Positions 1-8,313 of a stretch of DNA of 64,000 bases are shown here, piece by piece. Every line of letters begins with the position of its first letter. The first letter of the stretch is position 1. The notes beneath the pieces were generated by a model that saw only the letters and a program-made list of their open reading frames with translations, did no database searches and was not told the origin of the DNA. This DNA is from Pseudomonas sp. LS.1a (GTDB lineage Bacteria; Pseudomonadota; Gammaproteobacteria; Pseudomonadales; Pseudomonadaceae): contig NZ_CP092827.1 in assembly GCF_022533585.1 (NCBI RefSeq), positions 722,001 through 786,000 on the forward strand, written 5' to 3'. The translations under genes were made by a program, and so were the position numbers.

Positions 1-657
1 TTGGTAGAAGAAGTGACGGCCAGGCAGGCAATGTTCGGAAAAACGCCCGTTGCTATATTGGCGCCACGCCCGGACCTCTGCGAATGGAGCGAAACTGTCC
101 TGGGCACCGGCTATGGCTGTCAGCGGTGTATTCAACTGCGGGCGAGGCCGATGGCAGTAGGTGCTCGCTGCACGGAAGTCGTTCCTGAGGTTGGGCAGCA
201 GGTATTTACGTGCGGCCGGGTTGCTATACAAGTAGGGGGGAACGGTGCCGAACGTGGCAATAGAGTCGAGAAAATCGTCATCTTCATCGTGTACCCTGAC
301 GCCATGGCAGCTGAACAGATGCGGCGGGCGACAGGCCGCTACCACCAGTTCGGTGATGGCCCACGGCATGGCCGCTTGGCGCTGTGCGACTTCATATGCC
401 ACCAATGCGCCAAGGCTGTAGCCAAACAGCACGACCTGGGCTGGGCGTGACTTGTGAAGGTGCTCGATCACCTCATTGGCCATGTGTCCTACAGTAGTGG
501 GTGACGGTGCGAGTGCGCCTTGATAACGGCCTGAATAATGAATGTCGATACAGTCGACGCCCGGCGAAAGAGTGCTCTGAAGCGCTTTGAATGCACGGCT
601 GCTACCCCCGGCAAAGGGAATGAAGACAATACTTTTTTGAGTGTTGCATGCACGCAT
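1..657 (-). CDS. Type II (external) thioesterase, alpha/beta hydrolase; 3' end beyond the window
   Basis: The reading frame is open from the ATG at 657 down to base 1, giving 219 codons with no stop, so the C-terminus lies outside. The nucleophile motif GYSLGA has Ser near residue 81, a candidate acid is the Asp of AGAQDSF near residue 188, and the His of GRHFF near residue 215 fits the catalytic His. This is the layout of type II thioesterases, which hydrolyse misprimed or stalled acyl groups from carrier proteins of NRPS or PKS assembly lines. No NRPS gene lies in the window, so the partner synthetase, if any, would be to the left or elsewhere. The upstream 250 bases are AT-richer than the surroundings and probably hold its promoter. 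The family call is firm; the pathway is unknown. Confidence 0.85.
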   Translation of the reverse strand, partial: MRACNTQKSIVFIPFAGGSSRAFKALQSTLSPGVDCIDIHYSGRYQGALAPSPTTVGHMANEVIEHLHKSRPAQVVLFGYSLGALVAYEVAQRQAAMPWAITELVVAACRPPHLFSCHGVRVHDEDDDFLDSIATFGTVPPYLYSNPAARKYLLPNLRNDFRAASTYCHRPRPQLNTPLTAIAGAQDSFAPFAEVRAWRQYSNGRFSEHCLPGRHFFYQ

Positions 658-875
658 GTTCAAACCCGTCGATAATCATTCTATGGGCGGTATGCCAAGC
701 AAGGCGGTGGCTGCCCTGATGGGCCTTTAATGTGCGAAATTATATTTCAGGATATTTCGTGGTATTTGAGCATTTTAGGCTGAAGACTCCGGACTATAAG
801 TTGAATATGCCGGCGCGGCAGTACCCATTGGAGAACAGTGGATTGTGGTTTATTAGGGGGCAGTGCTGGCTGGGC

Positions 876-912
876 AAAAAAAAACGCCACCGGGCAGGTG
901 GCGTTTTTTTTG
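876..912. terminator. Bidirectional rho-independent terminator
   Basis: A stem of AAAACGCCAC (881-890) pairs with GTGGCGTTTT (898-907). An A-run lies on the left and a T-run on the right, so it can work in both directions. It ends the MFS operon that runs leftwards to 916. The 220 bases between it and the thioesterase start hold no convincing gene. Confidence 0.9.
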
Positions 913-915
913 AAA

Positions 916-2112
916 TCACTGGCTGGGTAACGTGCCGGTGTGTGGCCGTAACATCGTAAACAATGTAGCGCCGGCCCCGAGGGAGCAGGCCAGGCCGAAT
1001 AGTAGCGGGCCTTTCCAGTGCCAGTGCTGCCAGAGCCAGCCGCCCATGGCGCTGCCCAGGGCGCCGCCACAGAAGTTGCACACCATGTACACAGTGTTCA
1101 GGCGACTGCGGTACTCCGCACTGAGGCTGAAGATCCTGCTCTGGTTGCACACTTGCCCCAGCTGCAGCGCGAAGCACAGCAAGTTGGCGCCGAGTAGCAG
1201 CACGCCCAGTTGCGGCCAGCTGATCAGCAGCGTGAAGGCGAGGCACGCCAGCACAATCGACAGGATGCTCATGGCTACCGTGCCGTAGCGGTCACACAGC
1301 TTGCCCGCCATGGGCGTGAGCAGGCCAGCCAGCGCGCCCCAGAAGCTGAAGATGCCAATGTCAGCGTTGCTCAGGCCCAGAGGCGATGCCTGCAATTTGA
1401 AGGCGATCACCGACCAGAATGCACTGAACGCAGCGAACAGGCTGGCGCCCAGCACGCACGACAAACGCAACAGGGGCTCGACGCGCAGCAGGCCGGCCAT
1501 TGAGTACATGAGTTGCGCATAGCCGGGTGCACCGGTAGTGCGCGGGCGGGCGTCGATCAACCCGGGCAGGGCTAGCGCGCAAGCCAGCATACCGAGGGCG
1601 GCGCAGCGGTACACCGCCTGCCACCCGGCAAGCTCGCTAAGCAGCCCGGCCAACGAGCGCGACAGCAGGATCCCGGCCACCAGGCCGGTCTGCAGCAGGG
1701 CAAGGTTGCGGCTACGATGCTGGGCGCAGGACAGCCCAGCGACATAGGGCAACATCACCTGTGGAATGCAGGTGCCCATGCACACTAGCGCACTCAGCGT
1801 CGCCAGGCCTGCCAGGCTACTGGTAATGCTGGCCAGACCGAGCATCACTGCGGTCCAGACCAGCAGGGCTTGGCACAGTCGACGTGGATCGAGGCGATCA
1901 CCCAAGGGCACAATCAGCAGCATTCCTAGCGCATAACCAAGCTGTGAAGCTGTGGCTATCCAGCTGACTTCACCCGTGCCCACTTGCAACGCTGTGGCGA
2001 GTAACGGCAGAAGGGCCTGATTGAAGTACACGTTTGCCACCGACAGGCCACAGACCACCGCCAGGCCGACGAGGGCGAGCACAGGGATCCCGTTGTTGCG
2101 TGTAATCGCCAT
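916..2112 (-). CDS. MFS transporter, YnfM-like
   Basis: This is a 398-residue inner-membrane protein with about twelve hydrophobic segments and a motif-A-like loop (GDRLDPRR) after the second segment, typical of 12-helix major facilitator proton-driven exporters. The frame is open further upstream, but the ATG at 2112 (MAITRNN) is chosen because the preceding gene ends at 2120, leaving an 8-base gap and implying translational coupling. It is the second gene of an operon with a DHA2-type MFS protein. Two different MFS exporters in one operon, next to a divergent LysR regulator, suggest an inducible efflux locus. The substrate cannot be read from sequence. Confidence 0.88.
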   Translation of the reverse strand: MAITRNNGIPVLALVGLAVVCGLSVANVYFNQALLPLLATALQVGTGEVSWIATASQLGYALGMLLIVPLGDRLDPRRLCQALLVWTAVMLGLASITSSLAGLATLSALVCMGTCIPQVMLPYVAGLSCAQHRSRNLALLQTGLVAGILLSRSLAGLLSELAGWQAVYRCAALGMLACALALPGLIDARPRTTGAPGYAQLMYSMAGLLRVEPLLRLSCVLGASLFAAFSAFWSVIAFKLQASPLGLSNADIGIFSFWGALAGLLTPMAGKLCDRYGTVAMSILSIVLACLAFTLLISWPQLGVLLLGANLLCFALQLGQVCNQSRIFSLSAEYRSRLNTVYMVCNFCGGALGSAMGGWLWQHWHWKGPLLFGLACSLGAGATLFTMLRPHTGTLPSQ

Positions 2113-2119
2113 GCCGTCG

Positions 2120-3658
2120 TCAGCCCCGCACCGAATCGGAGGCTGGCAGGCTGCTGTGAGGCGCTTTGGCATGCCTTGCCTGCTCGTCTTGCCCAAGCAA
2201 GAAGAACGCCGCACCAGCCGACAACACGGTGAAGCCGATCAGCACCAGCACCAAGGTGCCGAAGCCGTCCAGATACGCGGCCTGCAGCAGCATGGGGTCA
2301 ACGCCCTGGACCTGGCCCAGGTCGCCCATCACCAGGCGCTGCGCCAGTTCGCTGTAATCGCCGGCAGGCAGTACGCGCCCGAGACTGTTACCTACCAACG
2401 CGGTGAGCAGGGCGATGGTGATCGCCAGGGCGACACCTTCGCCCGCTACCCGGGTGGTGTTGAAGATGCCGGCGGCCATGCCTGCTTGCTCTTTGGGAAT
2501 CACGCTAACCGCCAGCCCGTCCATCAGGCCCCAAGGGAAACCGGTGCCGATACCAATCACCAGCATTGCCAGCACCAGTTGCTGGTAATCGCCAATAGCG
2601 GCATGGGCCAACAGGTACAACCCCGCGGCCGCCACCAGGAAGCCTGCAGCCGACAGCACGCCAGCACTTACCCAGCGGGTCAACCAGGCGGCCAGCAGCG
2701 GGACCACCAGCATCGGCGCCGACAGTGCCAGCATGATCAGGCCGCTGTGCATCGGGGCGATGCCTTCTACGCCGATCAAGCGAAACGGAAGCAGCACGAT
2801 CAGCACGATGTAGCAATAACAGGTGCCGATCGGCAGAATCTGCACCCCGACAAAGCGCGGGTATTTCAGCAGGCTCAGCTCGAGCATCGGCTGCCTGGCG
2901 CGCAGCTCGATGGTCACGAACGCCAGCAGGCTCAGTGCCGCGCCGCCGAACAGGCCCAGGATCAGCGGGGAGCGCCAGCCGGCCTGCGGCCCCAGGATGA
3001 TCGCAGTGGTAAACAGTGCGAGCATGCTCGAGAAGGCAAGCACACCGGGCAGGTCCAGCTTGGGCGCTTCGGGGTTGAAACTTTCGCGCATCCGTGACAA
3101 CGCCGCCAGCAGCGAGATCGCAGCAAGGACCGCGGTGCTGACGAAGATCGAGCGCCAGCCGAACTGTTCGATCAGCAGGCCGCTGACCATCGGCCCGAAC
3201 GCCAGGCCCAGCCCGAACGTGGTGCCAAGCAGGCTGAACGCGCGCGTGCGGGCCTGGTCCTCGAACTCTTGGGCCAAGGCGGCGGAACCGCTGGCCAGGG
3301 CAGCGGCGGCGGCAACGCCTTGCACCGCCCGCAGGGCATCAAGCCAGACGATGCTGTAGACGCTCGCCAGCAGGATGCTGACGATGACGAACAGGGCCAG
3401 GCCCAGCGTGAACAGGCGCTTTCGCCCGTAAATGTCCGACAGGGTTCCGGCTGCCATCAGCAGGCTGCCGAAACTGAGCATGAAGGCATTGGTGATCCAG
3501 GTAAGCGAGGACGGCTCGGCATCGAAGGCCTTGCCGATGGCCGGCGTGGCCACGGCGCCACCGGTGAAACTCAGCGGCAGCACCAGGGCGGCCAGGCAGA
3601 TGGCTGCCAGAACATAGTAACGGCCCGCGTGCGGGGTGTGATCAGTAGCCTGATCCAT
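2120..3658 (-). CDS. MFS transporter, DHA2 (EmrB/QacA-like) drug:H+ antiporter
   Basis: The protein has 512 residues and about fourteen hydrophobic segments. A motif-A loop (SDIYGRKR, near residues 74-81) and a GxxxGPxxxG-type motif C (GLGLAFGPMVSGLL) around the fifth helix mark the drug-antiporter branch of the MFS. The start at 3658 has a strong ribosome site (AGGAGGG about 7 bases upstream). It is first in the operon with the MFS gene that follows 8 bases downstream, and is divergent from a LysR gene across 109 bases. Probable role: proton-coupled export of a small toxic or signalling compound; the substrate is unknown. Confidence 0.9.
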   Translation of the reverse strand: MDQATDHTPHAGRYYVLAAICLAALVLPLSFTGGAVATPAIGKAFDAEPSSLTWITNAFMLSFGSLLMAAGTLSDIYGRKRLFTLGLALFVIVSILLASVYSIVWLDALRAVQGVAAAAALASGSAALAQEFEDQARTRAFSLLGTTFGLGLAFGPMVSGLLIEQFGWRSIFVSTAVLAAISLLAALSRMRESFNPEAPKLDLPGVLAFSSMLALFTTAIILGPQAGWRSPLILGLFGGAALSLLAFVTIELRARQPMLELSLLKYPRFVGVQILPIGTCYCYIVLIVLLPFRLIGVEGIAPMHSGLIMLALSAPMLVVPLLAAWLTRWVSAGVLSAAGFLVAAAGLYLLAHAAIGDYQQLVLAMLVIGIGTGFPWGLMDGLAVSVIPKEQAGMAAGIFNTTRVAGEGVALAITIALLTALVGNSLGRVLPAGDYSELAQRLVMGDLGQVQGVDPMLLQAAYLDGFGTLVLVLIGFTVLSAGAAFFLLGQDEQARHAKAPHSSLPASDSVRG

Positions 3659-3767
3659 TGCGCTATCCCTCCTGTTGTAGCACCGTGTGCGTTAAATCTA
3701 TAGTGGCCGCAATGCTGGATAAACAGGCTGGAACTCCACTCATAATGGACAAAAGGGAAGTAATGCC

Positions 3768-4658
3768 ATGGAAAGCCTGAACGGCATCCTCGCCTTCGTG
3801 AAAACCGCCGAGTCGTTGAGCTTCGTCAGCGCGGCGCGGGCGATGGGTATTTCCGCATCGGCGGTCGGCAAGAACGTTGCCCGCCTGGAGAGTTCGTTGA
3901 AGGTGCGGCTGTTCCAGCGCAGTACGCGCAAGGTCAGCCTGACGGCGGAAGGCCAGCTGTTCTATGAGCGCTGCCGGCGCATCCTCGACGACCTGCAGGA
4001 TGCGGAGGCCATGCTGTCCCATGCGATACAGGCCCCGCGTGGTCGCTTGCGGGTCAGCCTCCCGACCATCGGCTACCGTTTTCTGCTGCCGTTGATGCCG
4101 GCTTTTCGCAAGGCATACCCTGAAATCGAACTGGAAATGGACTTCAACGACCACCTGGTCGACCTGATCGACGATGGCTTCGATGTGGTGATCCGCAGTG
4201 GTGGGCTAGCCGATTCAAAATTGATGTCGCGCAAGCTCGGGCCGTTCCGCTTTGTCCTGTGCGCAGCGCCTACCTACCTGGCACGCAAGGGGCGGCCCCA
4301 GACGCTAGCCGACCTGGAGCGACACGACTGCCTGCGCTATCGCTTCGTCACGACCGGCAAGATCATGGACTGGAGCCTCGGCGCCGATCCCGAGATTACC
4401 CAGTTGCGCTTACCCACGGTGCTGACGCTGAACAACATGGAGGCAATGCTCATGGCTGCGGTGGACGGCCATGGCATCGCCTACATGCCGGACTTTCTGG
4501 TACGTGAATCGGTCAGGACTGGCGCCCTGGAAAGCCTGCTTGATGCGCATACCTCCGACCAGGGCCAGTTCTGGGCGCTGTGGCAATCGAGCCGCCACCT
4601 GTCGCCGAAGATCCGTGTGTTCGTCGACTTCATCGCCGAGCGTTTGTTCAAGGCGTAA
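3768..4658 (+). CDS. LysR-family transcriptional regulator
   Basis: The protein has 296 residues. The N-terminal winged helix-turn-helix (residues 1-60, with SFVSAARAMGISASAVGKNV as the recognition region) and a C-terminal periplasmic-binding-like effector domain (from about residue 90) are of normal length. It starts at the ATG at 3768 with AAAGGGAAG upstream. It is transcribed divergently from the two-gene MFS operon; the 109-base gap (3659-3767) must hold both promoters and the LysR operator. By the usual logic of the family it probably controls the exporters in response to a co-inducer, which I cannot name. Confidence 0.92.
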   Translation: MESLNGILAFVKTAESLSFVSAARAMGISASAVGKNVARLESSLKVRLFQRSTRKVSLTAEGQLFYERCRRILDDLQDAEAMLSHAIQAPRGRLRVSLPTIGYRFLLPLMPAFRKAYPEIELEMDFNDHLVDLIDDGFDVVIRSGGLADSKLMSRKLGPFRFVLCAAPTYLARKGRPQTLADLERHDCLRYRFVTTGKIMDWSLGADPEITQLRLPTVLTLNNMEAMLMAAVDGHGIAYMPDFLVRESVRTGALESLLDAHTSDQGQFWALWQSSRHLSPKIRVFVDFIAERLFKA

Positions 4659-4718
4659 ATTGCCCGGCGCCTCCAACGACCTCCACAACACATAACCCAT
4701 TGAGTTGGCAGTGACCTA

Positions 4719-4818
4719 GTGGGAGCGGGCGTGTCGAGGCGTCGAACCGCCGCGAACACCGGCGCAGCCGGTGCCAGGCACCGCGTTGGATTCTTCGCGG
4801 GCACGCCCGCTCCCACAC
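4719..4818. repeat. REPIN (paired REP elements), partly degenerate
   Basis: Two inverted REP arms (TGGGAGCGGGC and GCCCGCTCCCACA) enclose a core containing CGAACACCGGCGCAGCCGG. The same core occurs at 11131, 12261 (inverted) and 24884. The left arm is decayed. It lies between the convergent LysR and ArsB-like genes. Confidence 0.85.
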
Positions 4819-4843
4819 GGTACGCGGACCGCTTGCGAGCGCT

Positions 4844-6097
4844 TCACAAATGAAGCAACCCCAACGCCCCGATCAAGGCAGGCGGCATTACCAGCGCCCC
4901 CAGGCGCAGGAAGTCCAAGGCACCGACGTGTTCGCCTTCACGGCGAACGGCAACCAGCCAGAGCAAAGTGGCCAGGGAGCCGGTAATCGACAGGTTCGGC
5001 CCGAGGTCGACGCCGATCAGCAGCGCCGCAGTGGTTCTCGCGGGTAAGTCGACAATATGGCCAACGGAGCCTGCGATCAGGCCGGTCGGCAGATTGTTCA
5101 TCAGGTTGCCGGCGATAGCCGCGACCACGCCGGCGCCCCAGCTCGCCTGGTGCTCGGAGCTGCGCGCCAGCGCGGCCAAGCCATGGGCCAGGTGCTCGAT
5201 CACACCCGTCTGTGCCACCGCTTCCACCAGCACGAACAGGCCCGCCACCAACGGCAGTACGCCCCATGCCACGCCTTTGAGCACCGGCATCGGGTTGCGC
5301 CGTTGGCGCAGGTGAATCAGCCCGGCCGTGGCGATGCCGGCGCAGAAGGTGGGTAAGCCGAGCTGCCGGTCCAGGGCGGAGGTCAGCAGCAACAGTACAC
5401 CTGTCAGCACGATACCCAGCGCGCACAAACGTGCACCGCTGGACAGCGGTTGCACGTCGATGGCCGTCGCCAGGGGCTGGCGGATCTGCTTGCGCTGGGC
5501 CAGCCGCAGCACCAGGTAGGTCAGGCCGATGGCGGCCAGCGATGGCAAGGTGAATTGCCGCAGCCACTCCAGCAACGGCGGCATCTGGCTGCCGAACACT
5601 ACCAGGTTGGCCGGGTTGGAAATGGGCAGCACAAAACTGGCGGCATTGGCGATGAAGGCACAGATGAACAGATAGGGCAGCGGCTCGGCCTTGGCCGCCC
5701 TGCAGGCGGCGTACACTGCTGGGGTCAGCACCACAGCCGTGGCATCGTTGGAGAGGAACACCGTTACCAGTACCCCCACCAGGAATACCAGGTCGAACAG
5801 GCGCTGGCCGGAGCCCCGGGCATGCTGCACCGCGTACATGGCCAGCCAGTCGAACAGCCCTTCCTGGCGTGCCAGTTCGGCCAGCACCATCATACCGATC
5901 AGAAACAAGTACACATCGCCACCCTCGGCGACAGCGGCGAGGGCTGTGTGCAGTGGCACCAGGCCAAACACGGTCAGCAACAAAGCGGCGCCAACCGCCC
6001 AGATATACTCCGGCACCCGCCAGGGGCGCAGGATTACCCCGCCGGTCGCCACGGCGGCGACGGTCCAGATGAGCGAGGATGGATCAAATACGGGCAT
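4844..6097 (-). CDS. ArsB/SLC13-type (ion transporter superfamily) anion permease
   Basis: A 417-residue protein with about eleven or twelve hydrophobic segments. Two typical ion-transporter-superfamily regions are visible: FLSNDATAVVLTPAVYA with ISNPANL in the N-terminal half, and NLMNNLPTGL in the C-terminal half. This matches ArsB arsenite/antimonite permeases and their relatives. No arsR, arsC or arsH gene is adjacent, so a role in arsenic export is only one possibility; other anions are equally open. It starts at the ATG at 6097 with a weak ribosome site. It stands alone, with the next gene upstream (MFS) ending 75 bases away on the same strand. Confidence 0.8.
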   Translation of the reverse strand: MPVFDPSSLIWTVAAVATGGVILRPWRVPEYIWAVGAALLLTVFGLVPLHTALAAVAEGGDVYLFLIGMMVLAELARQEGLFDWLAMYAVQHARGSGQRLFDLVFLVGVLVTVFLSNDATAVVLTPAVYAACRAAKAEPLPYLFICAFIANAASFVLPISNPANLVVFGSQMPPLLEWLRQFTLPSLAAIGLTYLVLRLAQRKQIRQPLATAIDVQPLSSGARLCALGIVLTGVLLLLTSALDRQLGLPTFCAGIATAGLIHLRQRRNPMPVLKGVAWGVLPLVAGLFVLVEAVAQTGVIEHLAHGLAALARSSEHQASWGAGVVAAIAGNLMNNLPTGLIAGSVGHIVDLPARTTAALLIGVDLGPNLSITGSLATLLWLVAVRREGEHVGALDFLRLGALVMPPALIGALGLLHL

Positions 6098-6171
6098 GCA
6101 GTTTACTCAGGTGAATGAATGACTTGGCGCGGCATGGCCGTGCCGGCCTTTGGGGGGGGGCGTGCAGCACG

Positions 6172-7446
6172 CTAGATCTTGTCAAAGTGATTGGGCTGAG
6201 CTGACTGTTGCCGACTTGGATGTCCCTTGCGAAGGCCTGTCTGATAGGTGAGTAGTCCGAGTGCAGCCACGATACCCAGAACGACGAAGGCTGCGCCATA
6301 GCCGAAATGTTGCGCGATCCAACCGGCGAGTGCGTGGCTCATGGCCGCGCCTATCCCCTGGAGCGTCATCACTGCACCAAGCCCTGCATTGACGTGCCCG
6401 GTGCCGCGCAGGATGCAAGCGACAAGCCCAGGCAAGGCGACCCCCAGTAGACCCGCCCCGAGGCCGTCAAGGGCCTGTACCGGAATCAGTGCCCACGGCG
6501 ACTCCCAGAAACCGGCGATCAGCCCTCGCAAGGGCAAGGCCAACAGGGCGGTAATGATCAGTGCCCGATAGCCGTGCCGAGAGGCATACCTCCCGGCCCA
6601 AAGTGCCACAGGAATCATGACCAGCTGCGCCACGATGACGGTCGATGCCGTGAAGACGCTGGGGTCGGCCAGCCCACGCGTGACAACCGACTGCGCCAGC
6701 AAGGGCAGCATCGCGGCATTGCCCAGGTGGAACAGCAGCATGGTGACCGCGAGCAGGCACAGCTCGCGCGAGTCCGTCAAAACCCGCACCAGGGAAGGCG
6801 AGGGGCTGGTGCCTTGCGCAGGCAGGTTGCCGGTGAGGTCACCACCGCGGGCCCGCTCATGGTTGATGTCCTGTGGGTTGATCTTGCGCAAGCATGCAAG
6901 GGCTGCGCATGCCATCAGGGCCATCAGCACGAATACGGCTGACAGCCCCCAGCGGTAGCCTGCCAGCCCGGCCAATGCAGCCGCGACCACGTTGCCGGCA
7001 TGGTTCCAGGCCTCGTTGATGCCGAGCTGCCGAGACAAGTCTCGCTGATCAACGATGCCCAAGGTGATGCCCATGATGCCGGCACCCATCAACGCGCCCA
7101 CAGCACCTGTCACCACCTGTGAGGCGACGACGACGCCGAACGATGGCGCCGTCCATAGCGCTGCCGTGGCGAGCATGAGTGCAAGGGTGCCGCTTGCCAG
7201 AACAAGTCGCTTGTGGCGCGAAGCGTCGATCCAGGCGCCCATCGGCGTGGTCGCCAGCATGCCTGCGATGCCGCCGGCGGCCATCACGTAGCCGATGTCA
7301 TCGGCGCGCCAGCCCTGGCTGGCCAGAAACACGCCGAGGAAGGGGCCCAGGCCATCACGGACGTCGGCCAGGAAGAAGTTGAGGCCGGACAGCCAGCGTC
7401 GTGAGCTGGCATGCGCCGGGGGTATGGAAGGTGTTGCCGGGTGCAT
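6172..7446 (-). CDS. MFS transporter in a sigma-54/two-component controlled operon
   Basis: A 424-residue, 12-helix major facilitator protein with a short hydrophilic N-terminus (about 15 residues) and an MGAWIDASRHKR loop between helices 2 and 3, a variant of motif A. It starts at 7446 with AAGGAAA 7 bases upstream. It follows the exported repeat protein gene by 12 bases, so the two are one operon. The apparent sigma-54 promoter of that operon and the neighbouring two-component system suggest that it is made in response to an external signal. Whether it imports or exports cannot be told. Confidence 0.88.
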   Translation of the reverse strand: MHPATPSIPPAHASSRRWLSGLNFFLADVRDGLGPFLGVFLASQGWRADDIGYVMAAGGIAGMLATTPMGAWIDASRHKRLVLASGTLALMLATAALWTAPSFGVVVASQVVTGAVGALMGAGIMGITLGIVDQRDLSRQLGINEAWNHAGNVVAAALAGLAGYRWGLSAVFVLMALMACAALACLRKINPQDINHERARGGDLTGNLPAQGTSPSPSLVRVLTDSRELCLLAVTMLLFHLGNAAMLPLLAQSVVTRGLADPSVFTASTVIVAQLVMIPVALWAGRYASRHGYRALIITALLALPLRGLIAGFWESPWALIPVQALDGLGAGLLGVALPGLVACILRGTGHVNAGLGAVMTLQGIGAAMSHALAGWIAQHFGYGAAFVVLGIVAALGLLTYQTGLRKGHPSRQQSAQPNHFDKI

Positions 7447-7458
7447 AGTGGCATTTCC

Positions 7459-8145
7459 TTATGGCGCGCGGTCGTAGAGCGGCTGCAGGGTGGATAACGT
7501 GGTGCCCATGCTGACCGCTTCCAAAGCGGTGCCAAACGCATTGCGCGTGCCCAGCCCGGAGGCCGCGAACGGTGCGCCCGCCTGCACGGAAAGACGCAGG
7601 CTCTCTGGCGGAAAACGAACGATGCTGCCATCGCTCAGGATGACGCCGTTGGCCTCGCCCCGGGGGCCAGTGAGCACGGTGTCCACGTGGCCTTCCACCT
7701 GTTGGGGCTGCAGACGCTGGGCGCGCAGGTGTGGCGGCAGCACTCGGCCTTGGCCAACCGGCGGCGGTTGGTCGTACACGGTGCGCCCGCTGTCGGCGTG
7801 GATGATGGCGTCGGCCTTGACCGTGCCTCGTGTCTCCGCCCGCCCGATGATGCGAACGGCGTCCCCCACCTTGACCGTGGCCGTGAGCGCATCGGCCATG
7901 TGCGGTGGAAACCTGGCAATGGTTCCGTCGCTCAGGCGCAGGCCGTCGACCTCACCGTAGGGATTGATGAGCATCCGCTGAACCTGGCCTTCCACCGTGT
8001 ACTGGCCCGTCAGGCCGGGTGCGTCGCCCCCTTGATGTGGTATTGCAGGCAGAGAGGAGGGCGGATCGGCGGGCGCGGCCTGTGCGCTGAGGCTACACAG
8101 GCCGAATGCCAACGCAACAGACGTGGCGATGAAAAACCTGGACAT
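7459..8145 (-). CDS. Exported protein with two similar beta-rich repeats, function unknown
   Basis: The start at 8145 (MSRFFIATSV) is preferred over an upstream in-frame one because AAGGAG lies 8 bases before it, giving 228 residues. A Sec signal peptide ends at about AQA. The mature part has two related segments: VEGQVQRMLINPYGEVDGLRL..SDGTIARFPP and VEGHVDTVLTGPRGEANGVIL..SDGSIVRFPP, each followed by a V/A-G-rich stretch, resembling a duplicated OB-like fold (fold guess only). They are joined by a Pro/Gln-rich linker. It is first in the operon with an MFS transporter and has a sigma-54 promoter, IHF site and palindrome upstream. I do not recognise the family; a periplasmic ligand-binding or sensing partner of the kinase is possible. 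Confidence 0.8.
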   Translation of the reverse strand: MSRFFIATSVALAFGLCSLSAQAAPADPPSSLPAIPHQGGDAPGLTGQYTVEGQVQRMLINPYGEVDGLRLSDGTIARFPPHMADALTATVKVGDAVRIIGRAETRGTVKADAIIHADSGRTVYDQPPPVGQGRVLPPHLRAQRLQPQQVEGHVDTVLTGPRGEANGVILSDGSIVRFPPESLRLSVQAGAPFAASGLGTRNAFGTALEAVSMGTTLSTLQPLYDRAP

Positions 8146-8185
8146 TGGAGAAGCTCCTTGGGTCGGGAAAAGCACCCAACCTGCA

Positions 8186-8203
8186 GCGCAAGCGTCATGC
8201 CAA
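8186..8203 (-). promoter_or_regulatory. Sigma-54 (-24/-12) promoter
   Basis: On the minus strand the sequence reads TTGGCATGACGCTTGC, an excellent match to the RpoN consensus TGGCAC-N5-TTGC. The GG (at 8201-8200) and GC (at 8189-8188) are separated by exactly 10 bases. The predicted start of transcription is about 8176, leaving a 30-base leader before the ATG at 8145. Confidence 0.85.
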
Positions 8204-8219
8204 GTAGTATCTCCAATAA

Positions 8220-8232
8220 AATCAAATAGTTA
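8220..8232 (+). promoter_or_regulatory. IHF-binding site
   Basis: AATCAAATAGTTA matches the IHF consensus WATCAANNNNTTR at every defined position. It sits between the palindrome and the sigma-54 promoter, where IHF normally bends DNA to bring the activator to the polymerase. Confidence 0.7.
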
Positions 8233-8254
8233 TGAATTTTCCAGGCGATGTGCC

Positions 8255-8292
8255 GTCCGATCTCGTGACGCCAGGGTGTCACGAGATCGGAC
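8255..8292. promoter_or_regulatory. 15-bp perfect palindrome, candidate enhancer for the sigma-54 response regulator
   Basis: GTCCGATCTCGTGAC (8255-8269) and its exact complement (8278-8292) are separated by 8 bases. The centre is about 97 bp upstream of the predicted sigma-54 transcription start, a usual distance for an activator site. It also lies 22 bp past the end of the regulator gene. It has no T-run, so it is a poor terminator. Confidence 0.7.
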
Positions 8293-8313
8293 ACCGGTTT
8301 GCGTGCGAAGGGG

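Noticed and set aside
1..450. 149-residue plus-strand frame at the left edge
   Set aside because: It is opposite the thioesterase, which has a GxSxG motif and a catalytic His; the plus frame has no family features.
8255..8292. Terminator for the response-regulator gene
   Set aside because: The palindrome is perfect but has an 8-base loop, mixed composition and no T-run, and its spacing to the IHF site and sigma-54 promoter fits an enhancer better.
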